A stretch of 64,000 nucleotides of DNA from Phytomonas francai (taxonomy: Eukaryota; Euglenozoa; Kinetoplastea; Trypanosomatida; Trypanosomatidae), in contig MJCC01000005.1 in assembly GCA_001766655.1 (NCBI GenBank), positions 1-64,000 on the forward strand. Direction: 5' to 3'. The translations under genes were made by a program, and so were the position numbers. How positions within the stretch are numbered: the first letter of the stretch is position 1; each line of letters opens with the position of its first letter. The notes below the pieces were generated by a model. That model did not search any database and was not told the DNA's origin. It was given only the letters and a program-made list of their open reading frames with translations. Shown here piece after piece: positions 36,871-47,281 of this stretch.

Positions 36871-38406
36871 TTATTCTCCATAGTCAAAATTTTCTTCATC
36901 GAATGTGTCTTCCATATTGTTATCATTCTTTTTCTTTGTAGTGTTCCTCTTGCGCTGCTTTCGGTTGCCTTCCAGCTCTTCGTCGCTATCGATTTCTTCT
37001 GGTTCTGCGATGGGAATGTTTTTTTTACTGTTAGTATTACCATCATTCTTATTAGTCTTCCGCTTGTTGGTGTTTTTCTTTCTCTTGTTTCGCCCGTCGT
37101 CTTCCTTATCATTGACGCCCAAATCTGCTACAGGATCTAGACCCAATTGCTGCAGCTGTTCCACTAACTCGTTCTTTACTATTTCAAAATTCTCGGCACG
37201 TTGATCATCGTGTGCATTCAAATCACCCTCTTCATCGTCGCCAGCGGGTGAGTCTACCCCACCCCTTTCTATCATTGGTCGGTCCACCACGTTCCCATTC
37301 TCGTTAGTATTTGGCTTGCTGGAGATCCCTTTCATTTTTATTTTGTCAAAATCGCCTTCAAGCTCATCATTCGCGACAGCAATTTTTCCACGTTTCTTCT
37401 TGTTACTCCTGCCACCTTTTTCATGTTTATGTTTCGTTCTTCTGTCCATGTCATCTTCTTGAAAGCTATTTGAAGCGTTGTCATAACTCCTAGTGCTTGT
37501 GTACTTTCCAGAAGGCTTGGAATCCATCTCACCCCCTGAACACGTTGTCGAGATGGCCGAAGATAGAGGTTTGCTGGCCGCCATAAAGTTCACACTATCG
37601 CTTTCACCGGCAGCCATCACAGAGGCCTCCACCACGTGGACAGTACTTCCAGCTGGAAGCTCCTCCTTGATAAAGCCCTCGATGGCACCATAAAAGTTAG
37701 GTTGCATTAGGACAAGCAGAGAGTAAGTTTCTGCACCCGGGTTCGCCTCGATGGACGATTCTTTCTCGGCAGGGGCAGGCTTCACAGCTTCCTCCACGAT
37801 CTGCGCATTGTGTGCGCCACACCAGGACTTTAGCTTCTCCATCCCATCAGCGGTCTTCGTCAAGCAGCGCAGCTTCATGTTTGCACGGCTAATCGGGATA
37901 ATCTGAGACTCAACGAGCTGGTGAATGAGAGAGAGCACCTGCTTTTTGACTGGCTGATCTAGCTTCACGCCCGCCCCAATTTCCCTCAGAGCTTGTTCAA
38001 TCACAAAGCAGGGAAAGGGCCTCTGCGTATTCGAATTGATACATTTCTTGGATATGCTCAGTGCAATATCCTTGAAAATTTCATCCATCTCTGTTGTGCG
38101 TTCGTGCTGAGCCACCTGGAGCTCTCCGTGGATCAGAATGTGTTTGATGGCCTCCTCGTTGGACGTCTTTGGACCGAAAACGGCTTGGATGTCCTTTTCA
38201 GGCGCGACGTGGCCCCGGGCCACGTTGGAGAATATGCGATCGACCTGCAGGACCTCGTCCAACCGGTCCTCGGTGCCGCCGCGGTAGGAGATTACCTTGT
38301 TTTTATAGCACGCGATCTCCAAACGCACGCCGTTTCGCGTGTAGCGCACGACGGCCACGTTGGTGTGTCGCCGCTGGGAGAGCGGGAACTGCATGCGGGC
38401 ACTCAT
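36871..38406 (-). CDS. SBDS: SBDS/Sdo1 ribosome maturation factor with long charged C-terminal extension, 511 aa
   Basis: SBDS works with the GTPase EFL1 to release eIF6 from new 60S subunits. Residues 1-240 follow the family: N-terminal FYSH domain (TNVAVVRYTRNGVRLEIACYKNKV...WR-less variant, DEVLQVDRIFSNVARGHVAPEKDIQAVFG), a central helical domain (DIALSISKKCINSNTQRPFP...IEQALREIG) and the start of domain III. The usual protein is about 250 residues. Here another ~260 follow, rich in Asp, Glu, Lys and Asn with KKKRGK and NKRKKNTNKRK clusters. Trypanosomatid SBDS proteins are known for such a disordered extension that binds RNA. ATG at 38406. Confidence 0.95.
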   Translation of the reverse strand: MSARMQFPLSQRRHTNVAVVRYTRNGVRLEIACYKNKVISYRGGTEDRLDEVLQVDRIFSNVARGHVAPEKDIQAVFGPKTSNEEAIKHILIHGELQVAQHERTTEMDEIFKDIALSISKKCINSNTQRPFPCFVIEQALREIGAGVKLDQPVKKQVLSLIHQLVESQIIPISRANMKLRCLTKTADGMEKLKSWCGAHNAQIVEEAVKPAPAEKESSIEANPGAETYSLLVLMQPNFYGAIEGFIKEELPAGSTVHVVEASVMAAGESDSVNFMAASKPLSSAISTTCSGGEMDSKPSGKYTSTRSYDNASNSFQEDDMDRRTKHKHEKGGRSNKKKRGKIAVANDELEGDFDKIKMKGISSKPNTNENGNVVDRPMIERGGVDSPAGDDEEGDLNAHDDQRAENFEIVKNELVEQLQQLGLDPVADLGVNDKEDDGRNKRKKNTNKRKTNKNDGNTNSKKNIPIAEPEEIDSDEELEGNRKQRKRNTTKKKNDNNMEDTFDEENFDYGE

Positions 38407-39133
38407 CGTGGGTCGCGACTGGGTGGGCTCGCAGCGTGGGCGGGGAATGCATAAAGCGTTGGATGGGTGGTTTGTGTGACAGGAAGTCCTCTCAGACGCC
38501 CTGCTGTCCGTCTTGTGCGATTATCAGGGTTGAAAAAGTAATAATTGGGGGGGGGGAGAGAAGAATACGCATTTTGATCATTTCCACACAATACACTTAA
38601 GCCATTTCTGAAACTAGATCGTTTTCATTGATTGTACACACAGTGCGCAGGCTGTACGCGACCTTTTTCTAAATTCTACAGCTTTTTTGAAACAACGTTG
38701 ACAGCAAAGAAGGAAAATGATATCTAAGCGTAAACAAAGTGCAATGTGAATCATACATGTTCGCAGTACAACATGTTTAAAACATCACAGACACAGATCT
38801 ATATCGATAAAAATGTGCTATTTCAATACACCACTCTTCAATACAAAAAGTGTAAAATAGTATTACAGAGATAGGATTGACATATAAAAATTAGAATAAA
38901 TGCAAACATGCATGCATATATTGGATTGGTAATCTTTTCAGCTCTTAATAGACCATGCTTATCTATTTTTTTTAGCCTCCTCTTTCATAAATTAGCTTTC
39001 ATTCGTTCGTTATGGGAGGGAAAAATGAGGCCACCAGCCAGCTTCCCATCAAGCTTCGAGGTTTCAGCTGTGCTAGAAGCAGTGAATCATGGCATCTAAA
39101 AGTTATTGGCCAATATTTATTCATCTGAGTTTG
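38407..39133. other. Intergenic region
   Basis: About 730 bases. A G-run lies near 38547-38556. No coding signal. Confidence 0.6.
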
Positions 39134-39883
39134 TCATATACGACCAAATTTTGTACAGTATTGTGTCATTTTTTCATCCTTGACCCGAAGCAATTCCTCA
39201 AGTTTCATAATCTTTTCGCTAAGAATACCAACCGTCTCCCGCAACTCCAAAATAGTTCGATCTTTTTCATCTAACAGGCGCCGCAAATTGTCTCTGGCTA
39301 CAGCGTTATGTTCTTGACTATTCGCTAAGTCATTCCTTCCTCCCACGGTATCGTAATCACTCCCTCCACCGCCCGTGTTTGGGGCCATTGGTCTACTACT
39401 GGATTTTGTTTTAGGCATCTTTGCCTTTTGCGGCTGTGAGCGGTCTGCAGTCGTCGGTACACCGACCCTGCCGTAAACTTCGCTCCGCGTCGGCTGAGGT
39501 GGTAAATTGTGCGCCTCGAGTTCATCTTTTTGAATCTTGATTTGCGTAATCTTGATGCGAAGGGCGCGCAGAAAACGCTCAATGGCACCCGGAACAGCTG
39601 CTATAATATCTTCAATTTCCTCATCCGGGACTTCAAAGTATAGCTTTCGAAACACGTGGGTGTTGAGGGTGCGCCAATTATCGCGTTTCTTGGTTATAGA
39701 CATTGCCGGTACGTAGTTGTGTAGTTCCACGAGTTTTGGGAAGAAAAATTTGAGAATTTCAGCTATGCAGCAGCCATCAGAAAAGTCGCGAGCGATGTTG
39801 CGTTTTGGTCGTGATATAGGAATAGTATCTACCCACAGATATAGTTCATGAAGGTCTTCCTCCGTAAAGGGAACTGAAGACAT
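39134..39883 (-). CDS. SPEF1: SPEF1/CLAMP calponin-homology protein, 249 aa
   Basis: SPEF1 binds and bundles microtubules and marks axoneme or cytoskeletal structures; in trypanosomes such proteins sit along the flagellum attachment microtubules. The CH_2 domain covers about residues 5-105 (LYLWVDTIP, RDFSDGCCIAEILKFFFPKLVELHNY, NWRTLNTHVFRKL). A polar linker follows, then a C-terminal coiled coil (about 195-240, LLDEKDRTILELRETVGILSEKI). The open frame begins at a TTG (39895), but the first ATG is 39883, which starts right before SSVPFTEEDLHEL. Length is close to animal SPEF1 (about 236 aa). Confidence 0.92.
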   Translation of the reverse strand: MSSVPFTEEDLHELYLWVDTIPISRPKRNIARDFSDGCCIAEILKFFFPKLVELHNYVPAMSITKKRDNWRTLNTHVFRKLYFEVPDEEIEDIIAAVPGAIERFLRALRIKITQIKIQKDELEAHNLPPQPTRSEVYGRVGVPTTADRSQPQKAKMPKTKSSSRPMAPNTGGGGSDYDTVGGRNDLANSQEHNAVARDNLRRLLDEKDRTILELRETVGILSEKIMKLEELLRVKDEKMTQYCTKFGRI

Positions 39884-40367
39884 TTTAAATGGCAAAATCT
39901 TCCGTTCTCAAAATCTAAATTAGGTTATACTTTTGTGTAAAATACTCTTTTCCTATCCTTTTGTATAAAGTAGAGTGCGCAACAATAATTGCATTGAGAA
40001 TAATAGATGGGGGAAAATAGAAATATACAGTAAAAATTAACAAAAAATGGATTATTAGTTAGTTGGAAAAAGTGTAAAATAAAAAGTCATTGATGAATCC
40101 AAATAAAGGTCAGCAAGGAAATTGCAATAACGGTTTCACAGTTTTCCTTTTTTTTGCAAATATACATTGGACTACCAGCATTCTAATATCAATTCCAAAT
40201 AAATTAATCAAGAAATAAGCATACACGCGTGTATATATATATATATATATATATTTAATGATGCATATTATAGGCATAAAGAAGATACAAATTGCAAGCA
40301 TATTCTAGTTCATTTTCTCTCTAGCAATAGCACCGTTATTTTGGCCTCTTAACAGTGCAAACATGAC
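39884..40367. other. Intergenic region with (TA)n repeat
   Basis: About 480 bases, AT-rich, with a TA run at 40232-40254. No gene. Confidence 0.6.
40232..40254. repeat. (TA)n microsatellite
   Basis: Pure alternating TA run in a spacer. Confidence 0.9.
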
Positions 40368-43300
40368 TTAGACTAAATTTTTGTATAAGTTGAGCCCATC
40401 TACTACTCTTTCCATATCATATACGAATTTTCGCGCGGCACGACGATCATTTATGATGTATTCTGTGATCGGTAATCTTCTATCAGTTTCGTATTCCTCC
40501 ACCACGTGGACTGCGGGCGGGGCTAGATATCGTTCCATTGACCAATCCCTTTCTGAGGTGCCTCTGATGCCTTTATTTTCTTCAGGATGCTGATTTCTAG
40601 GAGTGATAATACTAACACCACGATGCTTTGGTGGGGTATCTACGAGCTCTTGATGTACAAAAGAGGAATCATTTTTGGGTTCATTGCCATCGAAAGAATT
40701 TCTTGGTGTTTGCACAAAGGGCTCCCCTATGTGGTTGCGATCTCGACTAGTAGACCTATTAGGGTAACTGTGTGATAGGGTAACCGAGTCCCCCAAGTCA
40801 CCCCTGACGTCCTTCGTATACCTATTACGATCGGACACCCTTTCCAAATAGCGAAAAGGGCAATAGGAGAGGTTCAAGTCTTGGCTACGCCTATTAAAGT
40901 CGCTGTTGTTCTCCAAAGGTCGACTGCAGTCGTCTCTAAATTTCCTGATGTTGGAAGCCTCTCCTTTGTAGTCCTCCCACGACATGGATCGCTTTGCAGG
41001 GTGCGCCAAAAGATCACGTCTTTCGTTTTCTAAGGAATTTCTTCTGATGTCTGACCAGTTCTGATGAGCGTCATCAAGCATTTCCGTGGCTTGCGAGAGC
41101 AAAGACTGGGACCTCTTGAATCTAGCGTACGGTTCAACATTCCGATTCATACGCTCATCGTCTAAAATTGCCCCAGGGATGGCAAACCGTGGGCTCATAT
41201 AGAAGGCGCCCTTTTGCGTATTGATTTCCGTTTTAGACCAAGTTGATGGGGGCGCGTTGAATACTCTGGTTTCAATTACCTCTTCACTCTGAGGAAAATC
41301 CCTTTTAACGCCCTTCTTCGTTTCTTTCTTCCCTTTTTGTCCCTTGATTCTTTTTTCCCCCTTTTTGTGTTTCTTTTCCATTATTATCCTTAGCTGGTAC
41401 TCCAGTGTGGTGGCCGGGTCTTCCTTTAACAGGTTTTCTATTTCTTGTAAACTGCCCTTACGATCCCGAGTGTGATACGGATCAGGACTTCGAGATTTGC
41501 TCTTTTTTGCCCCTTTCCCTTTAAATGTTCCGTTTTCTCGGTATTTATGGCCAGAGTGACGCCGGTGCCTGTGGTGATGATGATGATGATGCCTGTGGTG
41601 TCGATCAGAGTTGCCTTTGAAGGTGACCTGGACAAAGCCTGAGGTTGTTTCCACTTCGGGAACGGCTGGCTCTTGAATGAGTGAGGATTCACTGGTAGGC
41701 CGTGCTCGGGCTCCATCGCTGTCATGAGAAGATCCGGAAGCTCTGCGGAATGATGGATTCCGAGAGGCCTTACTCAGTCTTTCCCCTTTCTCGAGATCCA
41801 TTTCCTTCATATATTGACAGGCGGGCTCTGATTCTGATTGATCTTCCCCGTTTCTATGCAATTTATCGCCTCCCTTTCCTCGTGCCCGATCACATGGTCT
41901 GCTTTCCAAGGAAAAGGACCTTGTGTTGTCGTTGGAATTCCCTTTACCTTTTAGTTGGCCACCTTTATGATCGCTTATTGTATTTTGGACCACCTGGTAC
42001 TGATTGAGATTGCAGGGCTGAATGACGTGGATATTCTCTCCATCGGATTGAAGGATAGGGAAGCTCTTTAAATCCCCGTGGCTATGTGCGTGAGCCAGTG
42101 AGCCCTTATTGCCCATTGTTCCTTCTGTGTGCATCGAAGGTAGAGGTTCACTATCGCCTAAAGCACCTTGGGGTGAGTTTCGTGAAGTCTTGTTGCACAA
42201 ATATCCCCTTGGGATTGTCAACACACTCTTTTCAGTCGTATCAGGATCCTCATCAAACCTTGAGAATACAAGAGGGACTGGCTTATCAGTAACTGATACT
42301 TCCCCAGTAGGCATATGTACAAAGTGAATTGCAGGTTTAGCAATCCAAACAGACATACCTGCATGTTCACTAGCATTTACATCATGCGTTTCTTCTGTAA
42401 ATTCCTTTGGGGTTTGCAAGGCAGCACCTGTGTTGCCATTTTCATCTCTTTCAAAAGGCTTTACTACCAGGTTCTGCAGTTGGTTTGATTTTATTGGCGA
42501 CGCCTGAGCGCTGATATGCGGATTTATCAGAGCATTTGACCCCGTTTTATGAAGTTCTGGGGGACCATAACCGAATTCCGATGAGCTGCTTCTAGTTGAT
42601 GCCGCTGCTATTCCGCGTTTGTGCCGTTTTCGGGCATCTTCAGTGTCGTCGGAATCACTTTTGAGGGTCAAAGTTAGTTTTGTATGTTCTGTTGAGGTTG
42701 ACTCCTCTTGTATAATGGAGATAGGATCACACTCATTTGGAATTCTATTATATGCAGAACAAGCATCTTGTACAACATGTGAAAACGAAGGACACGGCAC
42801 TGATGACAAGTTTGCCTTTTGTCCTATATGAGTTTTATCGTCGCATTTTGTAGAGTCTGACTTTTCTTGATCCAGAAATCCTCTTTGCGTTGGGTTTAAT
42901 AAGTTTCTTTCTTCAGTTTTTGTTTCAGCATAATGTTTCATTTTTGTGTGTTTGGAGCGTTCAGGTTCGTTTGTTTGACGAGATGAAAGAGAGGGATGGT
43001 TACTAGAAGACCCTAATGGAGTTCCTAATAACTCCAGCCTAGAATACCTTTTTCGTTGACTCACGTTTTCGACATTGTCTTGGTTATTTTGTTTCTTTTC
43101 TTTGCGCTTGATTCTACTATTTGATCGATGATGAGAGTGATTGCTGCTAGACTTCGAGGTGGAGTGGGTCATGAAGCTATCGAATAGCTTATTCAACACA
43201 TTCGCTCGATCGTGCTCCTGTCCGGCCCCAACTTGTTGCATAGGAGCAATATTTTTTTTCACAATAGAATTACTGTCAGGACCGCTAGAGCTTTTCCGCT

Positions 43301-45845
43301 TTCGACGTGTTACCCAAATGAGATTCTTTCGAACGACTTTCTTTGCCTCTGAAGATACATTGTGAACCTCTGGGTTTGGTGGAAGCTCCAGAGCGGCGTT
43401 GTGATGCAAGGACACGCTGAGATCGCGACCTTCGGAGTCTTTCCAAGGGGCTACGTCGACTTTTTTTTCGCTAGTATTTCCTTCTCGTAGTTTAGAATTG
43501 ACAGCGTTAGGCTGCTTCATGGCGCCGGCACCATCCTTGGGAGTTTTATGGAAAGGATGGCCCGTCGACACTGGTTCAGGGCTCAGAGTGTTATGCTCTG
43601 AGAGAAGCTTCTTTGCGACTTCATTGATGGTCTGCATTTCCTTCTCTGGTGGATTTGCCGAGGCACCATGGGAGTCACCATTGGGCACCTGTCGTGTCGG
43701 CGGGCTGGTTTCGCTCTTGATTTCAGTGGAGTTACGGGGCACAACGGCCGGTCTGACCTTGGGAGAATGAATGGGGAGCTTCCCCGACGCAGTACTTTCG
43801 TAACGCGGTGTGCCATTCGACGAGTGACCTTTAGAGGAGAGGTGCGTGTATTCTGGAGGATGGGGATACGTAGGGACAATTTTGGCAGGCCCAGGCTCCG
43901 AACCCATAGAGGGTAGTCTTTCTTCACGCTCACTTTCGCTGATGAGGGCATGTGAATCTTCGGGCAGCGACTGCGTGAGATGGGTGGATGGTATTATGCG
44001 GATCACTTCAATCGAGGGCGAAGCTTTTTTACTTTTATGGGGCACATTAGCCTCACTAGAGTTCGTATACGTCTCTTGTGAAGTGGGTAATGGTAAGCTC
44101 TGATGATCTTGCTGCACCTTCACAGGTATGCGATCTTCGTATTTCTCGAATGCTTTGGATTCACCCCTACCTGATTCTGTGTCTTTCCTTAGTGCATTAT
44201 GTGTTGCCGTATTAGTTAAGCATGATTCATTTGTTTTCTGAATGACATCACGCCCTGTGTTATCTGTCTCAGAATGAACTAAGCTAGCATTGTCGTTGGC
44301 ATCTCCTTGATAATCTTGGGTGAGCTCGCTATGGTTCAGTAGCGCTGTGTTCTGTGGACTGTCTCGTGGCCCAGAATAGGAGCCAATATGATTACTGGGG
44401 CTATGGTTTAGTACAGGGCTATTACTCAATTCGCTACTGCTATGCAAATAAAGGGATTTATTACCTTCCAAGTCCATGCCTTTTTCGTTTACAGAAGTGG
44501 ATTCTAGTTGTAATGAACTTCCCAGGCTACTAGAGGGATTCTGTGACCCTGGTGAAGCTTGCGAGTGATAGAGGCGTGACTGGCTTGCGACTTTTCCCTG
44601 TCGCTGCTGCTGATGGGGTGCTTCGCATGTTGATGGGTAATCTTCAGTAGGTGAATCTTCCTCTGGGGTGATGGTCTCCCGATATTTACCGTTCAGGCTC
44701 GCCCCTGGTGGCGGATCGCTCTGAGCGGACCGGTGAGAGGGAAGTTGTGACCTTGAGGGCCCTTCAGCGAGGGGTTTCTGGGGCGTGGTAGCGGAGAGCA
44801 TTATATTAGGCTGTGTGTCTACGGTGCCATTGTCGACATTGCTTTTATTACTTGGAATATTGCACTGCTCCACATTTTGATTGTTGTGAGACGGCAATCT
44901 GGAATTCTTTTGTGGATACTTTTGCAGGTTGTCTTGATGTTCAAGACTGGGACATGGGACACCATATGAAATTGAGGACATCTCATAAATTTGAATAGAT
45001 TCCAGGACATTATGGCCAATGGAGGGCTCACTAAAGTCATAATCACTTTCTTCTTCATAGTCATCTCTGTCTTCTATAATTATATTTTCCATTGACGCAA
45101 AGGAAATGCGGTGAGACTTTTTCTGAGACTGACCGCTCCCAGGATGACGCAAAATTGATCGTGGCTGAATTTTTGCCTTGATTACCTTCATGTATTCGCT
45201 GCTGTCACCCGTACTCTTGTCCTTTTGATAGGGTTCTTTCTCGTACGAGTTTAGAGATTTGGAGGAGGAGCGGCTAATTGAATTTTTGTTATTGTTTTTT
45301 GAGGGGTAAAACGTGTCTGCAATGAGAGACTCACTCTCTGAAGGTCCTTGAGCACGCTCCGACGACGAAGATCTGGGTACAACCCGTTGGCGTTCTAACT
45401 GTAGCGCCACATTGCCCCTCGATTGCTCTATGCTCACCGTGCTCGATGAGTTTTTCAGCCGAAATAATGCTATTTCTTCCTTGTTGCCGCGCCCACGTGA
45501 AGGGCTCTCAGGTTGCTTCAAAGGAGACTGCTGAATCTTCCTTTTGAGCATTGATGTACTCTTTCTTTGGAATTTCCACGTGTCTTCTGAGGATCGTGAA
45601 GAGAAAGATGAGCTGGTTTGGCTACTCATTGGGGAAGTATCAAAGCTGGTATCTTCGACATCCTCAAGGTTAAAATGTTCCCTTGTTGAGTGTGAGGCAT
45701 TGCTGACAATAGTGTAGGGCTCTTTCTCAGCGTCAAAATCACTAGTGACGGCTCTTCGGGATCCTTGCAAAATAGGCACATTGTTTATACTCAAACGAAA
45801 CGAAGGTTGAGATGGCTCCATTATGGCCAGGGCTTTTCCAGACAT
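40368..45845 (-). CDS. Very large disordered Ser-rich protein with His tract, 1825 aa
   Basis: An uninterrupted 1825-codon frame with ATG at 45845. No catalytic domain or membrane span is seen. Composition is rich in Ser, Asn, Glu, Lys, His and Pro over most of the length, with many basic Ser/Arg pieces. Around residue 1415 is a tract of His with a few Arg. The first ~25 and last ~65 residues look more ordered (the end includes ITEYIINDRRAARKFVYDMERVVDGL) and may be the interaction parts. Such proteins are often cytoskeletal scaffolds in trypanosomatids, but I cannot show this. Absence of stops over 5.4 kb makes it a sure gene. I do not recognise it. Confidence 0.85.
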   Translation of the reverse strand: MSGKALAIMEPSQPSFRLSINNVPILQGSRRAVTSDFDAEKEPYTIVSNASHSTREHFNLEDVEDTSFDTSPMSSQTSSSFSSRSSEDTWKFQRKSTSMLKRKIQQSPLKQPESPSRGRGNKEEIALFRLKNSSSTVSIEQSRGNVALQLERQRVVPRSSSSERAQGPSESESLIADTFYPSKNNNKNSISRSSSKSLNSYEKEPYQKDKSTGDSSEYMKVIKAKIQPRSILRHPGSGQSQKKSHRISFASMENIIIEDRDDYEEESDYDFSEPSIGHNVLESIQIYEMSSISYGVPCPSLEHQDNLQKYPQKNSRLPSHNNQNVEQCNIPSNKSNVDNGTVDTQPNIMLSATTPQKPLAEGPSRSQLPSHRSAQSDPPPGASLNGKYRETITPEEDSPTEDYPSTCEAPHQQQRQGKVASQSRLYHSQASPGSQNPSSSLGSSLQLESTSVNEKGMDLEGNKSLYLHSSSELSNSPVLNHSPSNHIGSYSGPRDSPQNTALLNHSELTQDYQGDANDNASLVHSETDNTGRDVIQKTNESCLTNTATHNALRKDTESGRGESKAFEKYEDRIPVKVQQDHQSLPLPTSQETYTNSSEANVPHKSKKASPSIEVIRIIPSTHLTQSLPEDSHALISESEREERLPSMGSEPGPAKIVPTYPHPPEYTHLSSKGHSSNGTPRYESTASGKLPIHSPKVRPAVVPRNSTEIKSETSPPTRQVPNGDSHGASANPPEKEMQTINEVAKKLLSEHNTLSPEPVSTGHPFHKTPKDGAGAMKQPNAVNSKLREGNTSEKKVDVAPWKDSEGRDLSVSLHHNAALELPPNPEVHNVSSEAKKVVRKNLIWVTRRKRKSSSGPDSNSIVKKNIAPMQQVGAGQEHDRANVLNKLFDSFMTHSTSKSSSNHSHHRSNSRIKRKEKKQNNQDNVENVSQRKRYSRLELLGTPLGSSSNHPSLSSRQTNEPERSKHTKMKHYAETKTEERNLLNPTQRGFLDQEKSDSTKCDDKTHIGQKANLSSVPCPSFSHVVQDACSAYNRIPNECDPISIIQEESTSTEHTKLTLTLKSDSDDTEDARKRHKRGIAAASTRSSSSEFGYGPPELHKTGSNALINPHISAQASPIKSNQLQNLVVKPFERDENGNTGAALQTPKEFTEETHDVNASEHAGMSVWIAKPAIHFVHMPTGEVSVTDKPVPLVFSRFDEDPDTTEKSVLTIPRGYLCNKTSRNSPQGALGDSEPLPSMHTEGTMGNKGSLAHAHSHGDLKSFPILQSDGENIHVIQPCNLNQYQVVQNTISDHKGGQLKGKGNSNDNTRSFSLESRPCDRARGKGGDKLHRNGEDQSESEPACQYMKEMDLEKGERLSKASRNPSFRRASGSSHDSDGARARPTSESSLIQEPAVPEVETTSGFVQVTFKGNSDRHHRHHHHHHHRHRRHSGHKYRENGTFKGKGAKKSKSRSPDPYHTRDRKGSLQEIENLLKEDPATTLEYQLRIIMEKKHKKGEKRIKGQKGKKETKKGVKRDFPQSEEVIETRVFNAPPSTWSKTEINTQKGAFYMSPRFAIPGAILDDERMNRNVEPYARFKRSQSLLSQATEMLDDAHQNWSDIRRNSLENERRDLLAHPAKRSMSWEDYKGEASNIRKFRDDCSRPLENNSDFNRRSQDLNLSYCPFRYLERVSDRNRYTKDVRGDLGDSVTLSHSYPNRSTSRDRNHIGEPFVQTPRNSFDGNEPKNDSSFVHQELVDTPPKHRGVSIITPRNQHPEENKGIRGTSERDWSMERYLAPPAVHVVEEYETDRRLPITEYIINDRRAARKFVYDMERVVDGLNLYKNLV

Positions 45846-47281
45846 ACACTATTAGAGAAGAATAAAATCCCCACACTTCAAAAAAAAAAACCCGGAAGAA
45901 ATGCCCTTGAGAAAGAAATGAAGTTGAAACCAGGTAAAAAACATTCATAAATATATATTTATCTCCATCTCTAGATATGCAACACAAATGGTTTACCAAT
46001 GTGAATGAATAATAGCAAAAAGGAACTCCATTTTTATAAAATAGGAAGTTGGAGTGAACGTAAGATCAATTATTTAGTGCAAGCAAACCTATCAATAAAC
46101 AGGGAAAAGTATTAGACATACGAGGAACAGGATTGAAATAATATCTTTTAATATTTTTCTCGCACATAGCTGTAAGTCTTATGACATGTGCGTCTAAAAC
46201 TACTCACCAGCAACTACAACTGCGCCGCTCTGTTGCTTTAGAGGACCTGTACGTTTACCGATCATTATTGACTCTTGGTTTTGAGTCGTTTCTAAAGCGA
46301 TGATAGACCATTGAACATGCCACGGTATGTACTACATATCATTCTTTTAGAGATATTTAAAGCATACTGTAATCTATTAAATATTTATTTATGAAATCAT
46401 GAGTGTGGATTATATAAACTTCGATGTCTTTAAATTGTTTATTTTGTTCAAACACCTCGTTTTACTACCGACCCCAACAGTGTATTAAATAAGAAGCTTT
46501 CCCATTGGATATAGCAAAGAAGTTCTGTTTGTATTTTTCCCTTTAAAGGTGCAAAATATGAACCTCTTTAGTTAATAGTCAGCTTTATCAGAATCTAGCC
46601 CAGAATACAACCTATTCAACTGTTTTTCATCTCATAATGAATAAATAATCTTGTTTCTTTTTTTGAAGCAAATCTTACCAAAACATCCCGATCTTGATAA
46701 TGGTATAGATACAGGAGAATATTTTAGTTGTTATTTGAAATGGAATTATTTTTCATCCATAGGCACTGGAAATTGTTTCTAGGCAAAAAAGTGTGATTTA
46801 AAAGCAAGCTCAAAAGCGTCAGTATTCTTTTCTTCTCAATAAATTTATTTGTTCATTGAAACAGAGGGACAAAGAAGAAGGCTAATTGATTATTTATACA
46901 CTCCCTCCTTAAAGTGCGCGCGCGCACACACACACGCATACACATATATAGTAATAATAATGTGTATTTATAAAGAATAAGTGCATCAATTATAAAAGCG
47001 GTGGAGTAATGGTTTCCACTTCCTTTCATTATATACATATATATACATTCCTTTTGGTCTTCTTCTTAAGGTTGTCAAACGTGAATAAAAATGGGATAAA
47101 TGGATACGACGCGGATAATAAAGAAAAGAAATAAGATACCGACAAACATAGGGTATAAAGCAATGGGGAAAAATCCTTGAGGCCAGTATGAGGTACACAC
47201 AACCACACACATACGTACATAAAGGAAAAGATTCACCGAACAACACGTACACGTGAGTCTATTGCTTTCATATTATATATT
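45846..47281. other. Long intergenic region with alternating purine-pyrimidine tract
   Basis: About 1.4 kb without a coding signal; AT-rich. It holds a (CG)n(CA)n then TA tract at 46915-46950 and further TA runs near 47030-47047. Confidence 0.6.
46915..46950. repeat. (CG)n-(CA)n-(TA)n alternating tract
   Basis: 36 bases, almost strictly alternating purine-pyrimidine, which is the sequence type that favours left-handed DNA. Confidence 0.8.

Noticed and set aside
40232..40254. TA runs and other simple repeats as a CRISPR or telomeric signal
   Set aside because: They are simple microsatellites without spacers or TTAGGG units.
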